From the NCBI RefSeq assembly GCF_017874715.1, contig NZ_JAGGLR010000011.1, positions 186,001 through 250,000 on the forward strand: a DNA stretch of 64,000 nucleotides. The letters run 5' to 3'. The position numbers and the translations under genes are program-made. Shown one piece after another: positions 25,025 to 33,266 of the stretch. Under the pieces are notes generated by a model. The model did not search any database, had not been told where the DNA came from, and worked only from the letters and a program-made list of their open reading frames with translations. This DNA comes from Streptomyces iranensis (GTDB lineage: Bacteria; Actinomycetota; Actinomycetes; Streptomycetales; Streptomycetaceae). Positions within the stretch are counted from its first letter, which is position 1. The number at the start of each line of letters is the position of its first letter.

Positions 25025-25992
25025 CGTCCCTCCTCGTCCGCGTAGAAGACCCAGGACCGGGACGTCCGGAAGAGGATCAGGGTGATCGCGCCGATGGCGA
25101 TGAGCAGCAGCCAGGCCATCGCCGCGGCGTAGCCCATGTGCGAGGCCGTGAAACCGCGCTCGTACAGGTAGAGCGTGTAGAACATCGTGGAGTCCGCGGG
25201 TCCGCCGTCGCCGCCGCTGATGGCGAAGGCCGGGGTGAAGACCTGGAACGAGTTGATGACCTCGAGGACCAGGTTGAAGAAGACGACCGGGGACAGCATC
25301 GGCACGGTGATGGACACGAACTGCCGCCAGCGGCCCGCGCCGTCGAGCGCCGCGGCCTCGTAGAGGTCGGGCGAGATCTGCTGGAGGCCCGCCAGGAAGA
25401 TCACCATGGGTGCGCCGAACTGCCAGACCGTCAGCAGGACGACCGCGTACACCGCGAGGGTGGGGTCGCCGACCCAGCCGCCGGTGTCGATGCCGACCGC
25501 GCCCAGGACGTCGGGGACCGTGCCGCCGTCGTTGAACAGCGCCTTCCACACCAGGGCGATGGACATGCTCGCCCCGAGCAGCGACGGCGCGTAGAACGCG
25601 GAGCGGTAGAAGCCCCGGCCCCGGCCGAGGTTCTTCAGAAGCATCGCCACGCCGAGGGCGAGGCCCAGCTTCAGCGGGACGGCCACGACGACGTACAGCA
25701 TCGTGGTGCCGACCGACCGCCAGTAGCGCGGATCCTCGAACAGCATCTCCTCGTAGTTGCGCAGGCCCACCCAGTGCGGCGGGTCGAACAGGTTGTAGTC
25801 CGTGAACGACAGGTACAGCGACACGGCCATCGGCACCAGGGTCAGCACGACCGCGCCGATCATCCACGGGGAGAGAAACACATAGGCGGGCCACTGCCGT
25901 TCACGGACCGGGCGCCGCTTCCTCTTGTCCGGGCGCGGATCCGTCGTGCGGTCGGCGCGCGCGGGCGCCCTCGTCGTCGACACCGTGCTCAT
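25021..25992 (-). CDS. Sugar ABC transporter permease (MalF type)
   Basis: A 323-residue permease with a basic cytoplasmic N-terminus (about 30 residues) followed by six transmembrane helices. The EAA motif is DLYEAAALDGAGRWRQFVSITVP. It forms the heterodimeric channel with the product of the next gene. Its start overlaps the end of the solute-binding protein gene by four bases. Confidence 0.92.
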   Translation of the reverse strand: MSTVSTTRAPARADRTTDPRPDKRKRRPVRERQWPAYVFLSPWMIGAVVLTLVPMAVSLYLSFTDYNLFDPPHWVGLRNYEEMLFEDPRYWRSVGTTMLYVVVAVPLKLGLALGVAMLLKNLGRGRGFYRSAFYAPSLLGASMSIALVWKALFNDGGTVPDVLGAVGIDTGGWVGDPTLAVYAVVLLTVWQFGAPMVIFLAGLQQISPDLYEAAALDGAGRWRQFVSITVPMLSPVVFFNLVLEVINSFQVFTPAFAISGGDGGPADSTMFYTLYLYERGFTASHMGYAAAMAWLLLIAIGAITLILFRTSRSWVFYADEEGR

Positions 25993-27314
25993 GAACTCAG
26001 TTCCCGGTTCGCCTCGTCGATGAGTTCGCGCGCCGCCTGCCGCGGGGTGGCCATGCCGTATATCACGCGTTGGTAGCCCCGTTTGAACGCCCTCTGGATC
26101 GCGAGGTCGCCGGGCGGCGGTGCGGTCGGCGGGTCGTCCAGGCCGTACTTCTCCATCGTCTGCGCGTAGTCGTAGATCTCCCGCTCCGGTCCCTTGAGCG
26201 TCTTGGCGACCCGGGCGGCGATCTCGCGGTTCGGCGGGGTGGAGCGGGAGAAGCCGAGGATGTCGCCCGCCCGTGGGTCATTGAGGAGGAAGTCGATCAA
26301 CTGGGCCGCCTCCTTGGGGTGCTTGCTGTTCGCACCGACGCCGAGGAGCATGCTCGGCTTGAAGTACGCGCCCTGGTGGCCGCCGGTCGTGGGCACGGGC
26401 GCGAAGTGGATGTCCTCGCCGAGCAGGCTCGTGTACCCGGGGAACGGCGCGTCCCAGGTGAAGTCGGCGGCCGCGAGGTGGCGGCCGATGGGGCTGGTCT
26501 CGGTGCTCTTGGCCTGGACGGTGTCCGCGGCCTGGGCGATGGCGCCCTCCCTGCGGAGCCGGTCGCGGAACGACCAGAAGGCCGTCAAGTCGTCCTCGGT
26601 GAAGCCGAGTTCGGTCTGACTGGCGTAGAGCTTCCCGCCCCGGCCGCGCAGCCAGGTCTCGAAGACGTCCTCGTTGTCGCCGCCGTCGTTGGAGCCCGTG
26701 TAGGGGCGTCCGTCGGGGGACTTCAGACCCAGGGCGGCGATCTTCTTGTTGGCCTTCCCCCAGTCCTGCCAGGTCCAACTCGGCTGGGGCGTGGGGACTC
26801 CGGCCTTCTTGTAGACGGCGGAGTCGTAGGCGTATCCGGTGATGCCACGGCCCATGGGCAGGGCGTACTGCCCGCCCTCGTAGGTGCCGGTGCGCAGCAG
26901 GCCCTTGTCCATCTCGGATGTGCGGATCGTCCTGGACTTGATGACGTGGTCCAGTGGCCTGAGCGCTTCGCCGCCGGCGTACTGGGAGATCTGCCGGTAG
27001 TCGAGCTGGACCACGTCGGGAATTCCGCCGCCCGCGGCTTGGGTGGCCAGCTTCTGCAGATAGGCGCCGAATTCACCATTGGATGTGCGGACGGTGACGT
27101 CCGGGTGCTCCTTCTCGAAGAGATGTACCGCCTTCTCGGTACGCGCGGCACGGTCGTCGTTCCCCCACCAGGAGAACGTGAGGGTGACGCCGCCTGAGGT
27201 GCTGCCGCTCGCGGCGGAGCAGCCGGAGAGCGTGGAGGTCAGGGCCGTACTGAGGCCGACGGCGGCCGCGGCGAGGACGGCCCGGCGGCTCGGGCGGGTC
27301 GGTGCGAGCGTCAT
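25989..27314 (-). CDS. Extracellular solute-binding lipoprotein for sugars
   Basis: A 441-residue family 1 binding protein. Its N-terminus has both a twin-arginine-like RRAVLAAAAVG and the lipobox LSGC, so it is a lipoprotein, possibly Tat-exported. The mature protein begins with VTLTFSWWGNDDRA, the first strand of the binding lobe; LIDFLLNDPRAGDIL near residue 345 is also typical. It captures an oligosaccharide for the two permeases encoded next. By operon content the ligand should be a xylan- or arabinoxylan-derived oligosaccharide. The ATG overlaps the stop of the oxidoreductase gene (27311-27314). Confidence 0.9.
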   Translation of the reverse strand: MTLAPTRPSRRAVLAAAAVGLSTALTSTLSGCSAASGSTSGGVTLTFSWWGNDDRAARTEKAVHLFEKEHPDVTVRTSNGEFGAYLQKLATQAAGGGIPDVVQLDYRQISQYAGGEALRPLDHVIKSRTIRTSEMDKGLLRTGTYEGGQYALPMGRGITGYAYDSAVYKKAGVPTPQPSWTWQDWGKANKKIAALGLKSPDGRPYTGSNDGGDNEDVFETWLRGRGGKLYASQTELGFTEDDLTAFWSFRDRLRREGAIAQAADTVQAKSTETSPIGRHLAAADFTWDAPFPGYTSLLGEDIHFAPVPTTGGHQGAYFKPSMLLGVGANSKHPKEAAQLIDFLLNDPRAGDILGFSRSTPPNREIAARVAKTLKGPEREIYDYAQTMEKYGLDDPPTAPPPGDLAIQRAFKRGYQRVIYGMATPRQAARELIDEANRELSS

Positions 27315-28459
27315 ACGGGGGCCTCTTCCTTGGCTGGGGTGGCGGGGGCCCAGCCCTGGGCGCCGCCGTGCAGCTCGGTGTAGTAGGGGTCGCCGGGTCC
27401 GATCTCCCCCGCGCGGACCGGGGTGTCGGTGAACGCGGACTTGTACAGGGCGGTGATGAACTCGAGCGTCTGACGCCCGCCCGCGCCGCTGGTGGCGTGG
27501 CGCCGTCCGGCCCTGATGTCGGCCACGAGGGCGCGGAGTTGGGCCAGGTGCGAACTCGGCTCGTCCGTACCGAAGTCGCGCCAGGCCGCCACCGTCTCCT
27601 CGGGGACGCCGGGGGCCGCGGTGATGCGCCAGTCGGCGTTGCGGTAGCCGTACAGATGGGTCAGCTCGATCGTGGCGAGCTCGCAGTCGACGCGGATGCG
27701 GCTGACCTCGTCCGGGCTGAGCACGCTGTTGACCACGGTGGCCACGGCACCGCTCGCGAACCGCACCTGTGCCGTGGACACGTCCTCGGTCTCCACGTCG
27801 TGCACGAGCCGCGCCGCCATCCCCCGCACCTCGCTCCAGGGACCCATCAGGTCGAGCAGCAGATCCGTCTGGTGGATGCCGTGCCCCATGGCGGGTCCGC
27901 CGCCCTCGGTCGCCCACCGCCCGCGCCACGGAACGGAGTAGTAGGCGGCGTCCCGGTACCAGGTCGTCGAGCAGTGCGCGACGAGCGGGCGGCCGAACGC
28001 CCCCTCCCGCAGGAGTCGCCGTACCTGGCGTGCGCCGGAGCCGAAGCGGTGCTGGAAGACGATCGAGGCGTACGGTCCCGCGTCCCCGGCCTGCTCGGCG
28101 GCCTCGATCGCGTCGAAGTCGGCGAGGGACGGGCACGGCGGCTTCTCGCACCACACCCAGGCGCCCGCCCGCAGCGCGGCCACCGCCTGGCCGCGGTGCA
28201 CGGCGGGCGGGGTGCACAGCACCACGAGGTCCGGACGCAGTTCGGCCAGGGTCGCGTCGAGGTCCGTCGAGGCGTAGGGGATCCCGGCGCCGGTGGTGAA
28301 GGCGCGTACCGCGTGCATGTCGACGTCGACGGCGGCGACGATCTCCACCTCGCCCGCGTCGGCCAGCGTCCGCAGCGCGGGCAGGTGGCTGGAGCGCGCG
28401 ATGCCTCCGGTGCCGACCACGGCTGTGCGCAGTGGGGTGGTGGAGCGGTGCGAAGACAT
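27311..28459 (-). CDS. Gfo/Idh/MocA family oxidoreductase
   Basis: A 382-residue NAD(P)-dependent sugar oxidoreductase. The Rossmann fold opens with VVGTGGIARSSHLPAL (residues 13-28), CEKPPCPS near 97-104 is the EKP catalytic motif, and GGGPAMGHGIHQTDLL carries the conserved DxxxH-like region of the C-terminal domain. It begins at ATG 28459 (an upstream extension in the frame lacks homology and runs through the operator). As the first gene of the hemicellulose operon it probably oxidises, epimerises or hydrolyses a released sugar or uronic acid; the exact reaction cannot be inferred. Confidence 0.87.
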   Translation of the reverse strand: MSSHRSTTPLRTAVVGTGGIARSSHLPALRTLADAGEVEIVAAVDVDMHAVRAFTTGAGIPYASTDLDATLAELRPDLVVLCTPPAVHRGQAVAALRAGAWVWCEKPPCPSLADFDAIEAAEQAGDAGPYASIVFQHRFGSGARQVRRLLREGAFGRPLVAHCSTTWYRDAAYYSVPWRGRWATEGGGPAMGHGIHQTDLLLDLMGPWSEVRGMAARLVHDVETEDVSTAQVRFASGAVATVVNSVLSPDEVSRIRVDCELATIELTHLYGYRNADWRITAAPGVPEETVAAWRDFGTDEPSSHLAQLRALVADIRAGRRHATSGAGGRQTLEFITALYKSAFTDTPVRAGEIGPGDPYYTELHGGAQGWAPATPAKEEAPV

Positions 28460-28586
28460 GCGGACCCTTTTCTGAGGTGGGTGGTGAGCGCGGCGCCGTG
28501 GGCACGGGCGGGCGGCCCGGACCGTCCGACGGACGGTCGTCGGCCGCCCGTGTGAGGCCCCTGGCAGCAACCGCTTGCTATCGATT

Positions 28587-28604
28587 GGTTCCAACGTTGT
28601 AACC
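28587..28604. promoter_or_regulatory. LacI-type operator of the hemicellulose operon
   Basis: GGTTCCAACGTTGTAACC is an 18-base near-perfect palindrome centred on CAACGTTG, with a single mismatched pair. It lies between the divergent lacI gene and the first gene of the operon, the position expected for a LacI-family operator. A 12-base exact copy of its core occurs inside the lacI reading frame at 28783-28794. Confidence 0.8.
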
Positions 28605-28722
28605 GCGAAATCTCGCCACGGTCAACCCCTCGTCAGGAACGGGTTTCCGGGCCGCCCCGGCGCTGACAGCCCGCTGGATCCGATGCATAATGCGGAGAAA
28701 CACAGGTGAGGAGGTTCGGTCA

Positions 28723-29766
28723 GTGACCGCGGTGACACTCAAGGACGTGGCGGAGCGGGCAGGGGTCTCGATCAAGACCGTGTCCAACGTTGTACGCAAT
28801 GCTCCCCGCGTGTCCGAGGCCACGCGGAAGCGCGTACTGAAGGCCGTGCACGAGCTCGGCTACCGGCCCAACCCGTCGGCCCGCCGCCTGCGCACCGGGC
28901 ACAGCGGCCTGATCGGCCTCGCCGTCCCGGATCTGGCCACGCCGTACTTCGCCGAGCTCGCCCAGCATGTACGGGCCGAGGCCGCGCAGCTGGGCCTGAC
29001 CGTCCTGATCGAGGAGACATCGGGCGACGCGACGGAGGAACTGCGCCTGGCGACCGGTGTCGGCGCGTCACTGCTGGACGGTGTGATCCTGTCGCCTCTG
29101 GGTGTCTCGCCCGACGAACTCGCCGCCGTGGCCAGCGAGTTCCCGCTGGTCCTGCTCGGCGAGCGCAGCTACGAGCGCGACCAGGTGGGGGCCGACCACG
29201 TCCTGATCGACAACGTCGCGGCCGCGCGCGAGGCCACCGCGCACCTGGCCGGCCTCGGCCGTACCCGGATCGCCGCCATCGGCGTGGACCGCCAGGCGTC
29301 GGCGACCAGCCGTCAGCGTCTGGAAGGTTTCCAGCTCGCCCTGCACGAAGCCGGGGTGACGTACGACCCCCGGCTCGCGCCCTCCATCAAGGAGTTCGAC
29401 CGGCGCAACGGCCTGCTGGCGATGCGCGCTCTCGCCGCCCTGCCGGTCGGCGTGCGGCCGGACGCGGTCTTCTGCTTCAGCGACCTGCTGGCGGTCGGGG
29501 CCCAGCGGGCCCTGTTCGAAGCGGGGTCGCACATCCCGGACGACGTCGCCGTGGCGAGTATCGACGGCTCCGACGAGGCGCTCTACAGCACGCCGTCACT
29601 GACGTCCGTGGTCCCCGACAAGGCGGCGATCGCCTCGCTCGCTGTGAAGTGCCTGGCGGCCCGCATCCGCTCGGAGGTGCCCCTGCCGTTCGAGGTGCAC
29701 ACGGCTCCGCACTGGCTGCGCGCCCGGGAGTCCACGAACGGCGGGCGCCAACAGCTTTTTCGCTGA
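28723..29766 (+). CDS. LacI family transcriptional repressor
   Basis: A 347-residue regulator: helix-turn-helix at residues 5-24 (LKDVAERAGVSIKTVSNVV), hinge (RRLRTGHSGLIGL) and a sugar-binding periplasmic-protein-like core. GTG 28723 is the start because GAGGAGG lies 8 bases before it (28708-28714); an in-frame ATG at 28690 has no such site. It is transcribed away from the hemicellulose operon and most likely represses it until an oligosaccharide binds. The codons for Asn-Val-Val in the recognition helix use the rare GTT and GTA and reproduce the operator core. Confidence 0.92.
   Translation: MTAVTLKDVAERAGVSIKTVSNVVRNAPRVSEATRKRVLKAVHELGYRPNPSARRLRTGHSGLIGLAVPDLATPYFAELAQHVRAEAAQLGLTVLIEETSGDATEELRLATGVGASLLDGVILSPLGVSPDELAAVASEFPLVLLGERSYERDQVGADHVLIDNVAAAREATAHLAGLGRTRIAAIGVDRQASATSRQRLEGFQLALHEAGVTYDPRLAPSIKEFDRRNGLLAMRALAALPVGVRPDAVFCFSDLLAVGAQRALFEAGSHIPDDVAVASIDGSDEALYSTPSLTSVVPDKAAIASLAVKCLAARIRSEVPLPFEVHTAPHWLRARESTNGGRQQLFR
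28783..28794. promoter_or_regulatory. Putative intragenic operator copy inside lacI
   Basis: TCCAACGTTGTA here is identical over 12 bases to the core of the operator at 28590-28601. It is encoded by consecutive Val codons GTT and GTA, both rare in a genome that nearly always uses GTC or GTG, suggesting selection on the DNA rather than the protein. Confidence 0.5.
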
Positions 29767-29802
29767 GCCGGGCCGCTTATTCGCCCTATTCGCCGATCCG
29801 GG

Positions 29803-29836
29803 CCGAGGGACCGCCGGACGAAGGACGGTCCCTCGG
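29803..29836. terminator. Bidirectional terminator hairpin
   Basis: CCGAGGGACCG (29803-29813) and CGGTCCCTCGG (29826-29836) form a perfect 11-bp stem with a 12-base loop between the convergent lacI and Asp-box protein genes. Confidence 0.7.
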
Positions 29837-29847
29837 CGCACGGGCGC

Positions 29848-31731
29848 TCAGCCGCTCCTGGTGACGGTCATATGCCGCCAACTCGCGGTCCCGGCCTGGT
29901 CGCGTACCCCGACCGCGCCCCGGGTGAAGGAACAGTCCGGATCCCTGTAGGCGAAGCCGACCGGAGTGGCGGAGGAGCCCGAGGGACTGCCGGTCACCGT
30001 GAGGGTGCAGCCCACGGCCTTCACCGTCAGGTGGTACCAGGTCCCGGTGGACAGGCCGCCGGGGATGGCCGTCCGTGCCAGCTCCTTCCAGGCACCGTTC
30101 TGCCTGCCGAGGACGATCCGCCGCGAGGACACACCGATGTAGTAGCCGTCGAGCGCGTCGGCCCCCTTGCCCGGGTCGGACGCCCGCACGACGAATCCGG
30201 CCTGGGCTCCGCCGTCGATGCGTACATCGCCCGCCAGGCGGTAGTCGGTCCACCCGGTGGAACCCGTGATCGACTTGTTCCCGCCGGTGCCACCACACGT
30301 CTCGGACAGGACGCTGTCCGACGTCGCCCAGCAGCCCCCGTAGTCGACCCAGCCGGACATCCCCTTCGCGAAGGTGTCGGAGTAGGGCAGGACTCCGGTG
30401 TTGGCCACCGCGGTGGCCTCCATACAGCCGGTCGGCCCGGTGGCGGTGGCCGTGGTGAAGCGGACCGTCCTGCCGGAGGCGTCCAGGAGCAGGTGCGGGC
30501 TGTAGCTGGTGCTGCAGTTCTGGGCGGGGTCGGCGACGGGTCCGAAGGGCGCGGGGGTCCAGGACCAGGGCCCGGAGGCGTCGGGGTCGTTGATGAAGAC
30601 GGCCTGCCGGTCCTCGGGACTGAAGGCGTTCGTCCCCGTGAAGCGGGTCCGCATCCCGGTCAGCATCAGCTGTCCGGAAGGACCGCCCGCCGGGCTCCAC
30701 ACGATGTACGGGCTGCTCCCGAGGTACCGGCCGTCGGACGTGACGGCCATGGTCCCGAGATCCGATGGTCCGGTGCCCCAGGTCGCACCCCCGTCGGTGG
30801 ACGTCTTCGTATGGGCCTCGCAGTTGCGGCCCTCGCCGCAGATCTCGTACGCCATGACCATCCGCCCGTCCGGGAGCGTGGCGACGGTCGGCATCCCCGG
30901 ACGGTCGGTGTCCACGTCGCTCCGGACGTCGACGACGAGTCCGGGCGCGAAGTTCGTGGAGCCGTCGGGGTGTGCGCTCCAGGTGACACCGCCGTCGCCC
31001 GACACCACGTGGGCGATGATCTGGGCGTACTCGGGCTCGCGCCGTTCGTCGGAGAAGTACATGGCCAGACGGCCGGCGCCATCGACGGTCAGGAACGGCT
31101 CCCAGACTCCGGATCCGCCATGAGGTGCGCCGATGCTGCCGCCACCGGTCTGCAGGATCGACTGGAAGGTCCAGTGCGCCCCGTGGTCCGTGCTCCGCCA
31201 CAGCACGAAGTCGGTACGGACCTTCTCGCTGGGCGCGATGTTGCCGGCCAGCAGCAGGGTGCCGGCCGGGAACTCGCCCATCTTCCGGGGGAGTTCGAAG
31301 AGGAACGGCTGCCAGAACTGGTCCGACGGGTGGTTCTCGCCTTCCAGCGGGTCGTCCAGCGTCGTGAGCGTCTTCCACGTCCTGCCGTCGTCCTTCGAGG
31401 TGCGGATGACGAAGTCGGACGCGGTGCCGTCCTTGGTCGCGTGCTCGAAGGTGCCGATGAGCGTTCCGTTGGCGGAACCGCTGTGCTGGAGGCGGATGAT
31501 GCGGGAGTAGGCGAGGAACTCATTGCCCGACGCTCTGGTGTAGAAGCTGGCGCCCGGGTCGTTCGCCGCCGCGGAGAGCGGCTGGACGGCGGTGCTCATG
31601 GCCGTCAGCAGCAGGGCGAGGAGGAGCCCCAGAAGCCACCGGGCTCCTCCGGCTCCTCCGGCTCCTCCGGCTCCTCCGGCTCCTCCGGCTCTTGCGCTTC
31701 TTCCGGTACGCGGGTGTCGTCGCTGTCTCAT
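29848..31731 (-). CDS. Secreted Asp-box six-bladed propeller hydrolase (sialidase / exo-arabinanase fold)
   Basis: A 627-residue exported protein. The signal peptide has an unusual n-region of repeated Gly-Gly-Ala encoded by a 9-base tandem repeat, then the hydrophobic core WLLGLLLALLLTAMSTAV. The body (about 50-430) has four Asp boxes: TSKDDGRTW, STDHGAHW, SGDGGVTW and STDGGATW, typical of BNR/sialidase-like propellers such as GH33 sialidases and GH93 exo-arabinanases. The C-terminal 190 residues form a LamG-like sandwich (YSDTFAKGMSGWVDYGG to the end). I cannot assign the sugar. Its ATG overlaps the sulfatase stop (ATGA at 31728-31731), so it is coupled to that gene. Confidence 0.82.
   Translation of the reverse strand: MRQRRHPRTGRSARAGGAGGAGGAGGAGGARWLLGLLLALLLTAMSTAVQPLSAAANDPGASFYTRASGNEFLAYSRIIRLQHSGSANGTLIGTFEHATKDGTASDFVIRTSKDDGRTWKTLTTLDDPLEGENHPSDQFWQPFLFELPRKMGEFPAGTLLLAGNIAPSEKVRTDFVLWRSTDHGAHWTFQSILQTGGGSIGAPHGGSGVWEPFLTVDGAGRLAMYFSDERREPEYAQIIAHVVSGDGGVTWSAHPDGSTNFAPGLVVDVRSDVDTDRPGMPTVATLPDGRMVMAYEICGEGRNCEAHTKTSTDGGATWGTGPSDLGTMAVTSDGRYLGSSPYIVWSPAGGPSGQLMLTGMRTRFTGTNAFSPEDRQAVFINDPDASGPWSWTPAPFGPVADPAQNCSTSYSPHLLLDASGRTVRFTTATATGPTGCMEATAVANTGVLPYSDTFAKGMSGWVDYGGCWATSDSVLSETCGGTGGNKSITGSTGWTDYRLAGDVRIDGGAQAGFVVRASDPGKGADALDGYYIGVSSRRIVLGRQNGAWKELARTAIPGGLSTGTWYHLTVKAVGCTLTVTGSPSGSSATPVGFAYRDPDCSFTRGAVGVRDQAGTASWRHMTVTRSG
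31642..31686. repeat. Tandem 9-base repeat, five perfect copies
   Basis: GGCTCCTCC is repeated five times without change from 31642 to 31686, followed by a degenerate sixth copy. On the minus strand it encodes Gly-Gly-Ala repeats in the n-region of the secreted Asp-box protein, keeping frame with every unit gained or lost. Confidence 0.9.
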
Positions 31732-33266
31732 GAGGATTGTCCCTTTCCCTCGGAATGCCGGTAGGGAGCGAGGTGGTTGCGGGGGTCCCGCTTGAGCCGG
31801 TAGCCGTCGGGGACCGTCGGCAGCGGGTCCTCGGCCCGCATCTGCCACACGGCCAGCAGGGACAGCAGCCTGACCCGTTCGTCGGCGGCCGCCGGATCCG
31901 ACCAGCGGTCCACCAGTTCCAGCGGGTCCTCGCGCAGGTTGTACAGGCGGAAGTCCCCGACGACGTCGGCGTACAGGGTCCAGTCCCCGCTGCGGACCTT
32001 GCGGCGGCGTCCGCTCTGCGTGGCCGCGTTGAGCTCGTCCCAGCGGGGCTCGCCGTCCGGGCCGTCGAAGATGAGTCCGGGCATCTGGCCGGCCACGTCC
32101 TCGGGGCCGTACGGGAGTCCTCCCATGCCCTGCTCCACGTAAGAGCTGCTGAACTCCTCCGCCGGACAGGGCCGTCCGGTCAGCAGCGGCCACAGGCTGC
32201 GCCCCTGCACCCCGTCGGGCAGCTCGCGCCCCATCGCCTCGCAGAGTGTGGGCATGAGGTCCGCGAGCGAGACGTGCTCCGGACGCGGCGCGCCGGAGGT
32301 GGAGGGCCGCACCGCGTCCCCGTTGACGACCAGGGGGACTCTGGCCAGGATGTCCGGGATCTCCGCGCCCTTGCGCACCAGTCCGTACTCGCCCGCGAAG
32401 TCGCCGTGGTCCGCGGTGGCGACGACGACGCGTTCGCGTACCCGGTGCCGGCTCTCCAGCCCGGTGAGCAGACGCCGCAGTTCGTCGTCGATGAGCCGCA
32501 GCATGCCGAAGTAGTTGGAACGCGACGGGGCGATGGCTCCCTCGTAGTCGGCCACCGCGCGCTCGCCCAGGCTGCGCAGATACCGCCAGGGGAAGGACTT
32601 CCCCTCCAGCACCTCGGCCCCGGTGCGGGTCGGCGGCAGCGACTCCTCGGGGAACAGCGAGAAGTAGGGATCGGGCACCTGATACGGATTGTGCGGCTCG
32701 GGGATGGACACCGTCAGCAGGAACGGCCGGCCCTCCGGGACACCGGCGGCCCAGGCCAGCGCCTCGTCGACGATGCGGTGCGGGTTCTGGGCCTCGACCG
32801 GGAACGGCGTCGGCTTCTCGTGGGTGCGGTGCCGCAGCGCCGCCAGCCACTTGTCGAACTCCTTGTTCAACGCCTTTGACGGAGTGGTCACCTGGCCGTC
32901 ATGCATGAACTCGACCCAGTGGTCCACGGACGAGGCGTCGAGATAGGTGTGGTTCTTGCCGATCATCGCCGTGGCGTAACCGGCGGCGCGGGCCTCACTG
33001 AAGAGATCGGCGTCGCGGACCGCGAGCGGACGCGCCGGGTTCTGGGTGACGCGGTGCGCGCTGGGGAACCGTCCGGTCATCAGGCTGGTGCGCGCGGGGC
33101 AGCACAGCGGTGAGGTCGTGTAGGCGCGGTCGAACCAGGCCCCGGAGCGCCCCAGCTCGTCGAGGAACGGCGTGGTGTCCAGCGGGAATCCCTCACGGGC
33201 GCTGACGTCGGCACGGTGCTGGTCGGTCAGGACGAGGACGATGTCGGGCCGGTGGCGCGCGGTCAC
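31728..33266 (-). CDS. Type I sulfatase (formylglycine dependent)
   Basis: A 512-residue alkaline-phosphatase-superfamily sulfatase. DIVLVLTDQHRAD supplies the first metal ligand, and the activation motif is C55-C-P-A-R59 followed by TSLMTGR, matching CxPxR recognised by formylglycine-generating enzyme; the cysteine at 55 would become formylglycine. VVVATADHGDFAGEYGL near 295-311 is the second metal-site block. No signal peptide, so it is cytoplasmic and should act on an imported sulfated compound. The GTG start (33266) overlaps the transporter stop (GTGA). No maturation enzyme gene is nearby. Confidence 0.9.
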   Translation of the reverse strand: MTARHRPDIVLVLTDQHRADVSAREGFPLDTTPFLDELGRSGAWFDRAYTTSPLCCPARTSLMTGRFPSAHRVTQNPARPLAVRDADLFSEARAAGYATAMIGKNHTYLDASSVDHWVEFMHDGQVTTPSKALNKEFDKWLAALRHRTHEKPTPFPVEAQNPHRIVDEALAWAAGVPEGRPFLLTVSIPEPHNPYQVPDPYFSLFPEESLPPTRTGAEVLEGKSFPWRYLRSLGERAVADYEGAIAPSRSNYFGMLRLIDDELRRLLTGLESRHRVRERVVVATADHGDFAGEYGLVRKGAEIPDILARVPLVVNGDAVRPSTSGAPRPEHVSLADLMPTLCEAMGRELPDGVQGRSLWPLLTGRPCPAEEFSSSYVEQGMGGLPYGPEDVAGQMPGLIFDGPDGEPRWDELNAATQSGRRRKVRSGDWTLYADVVGDFRLYNLREDPLELVDRWSDPAAADERVRLLSLLAVWQMRAEDPLPTVPDGYRLKRDPRNHLAPYRHSEGKGQSS

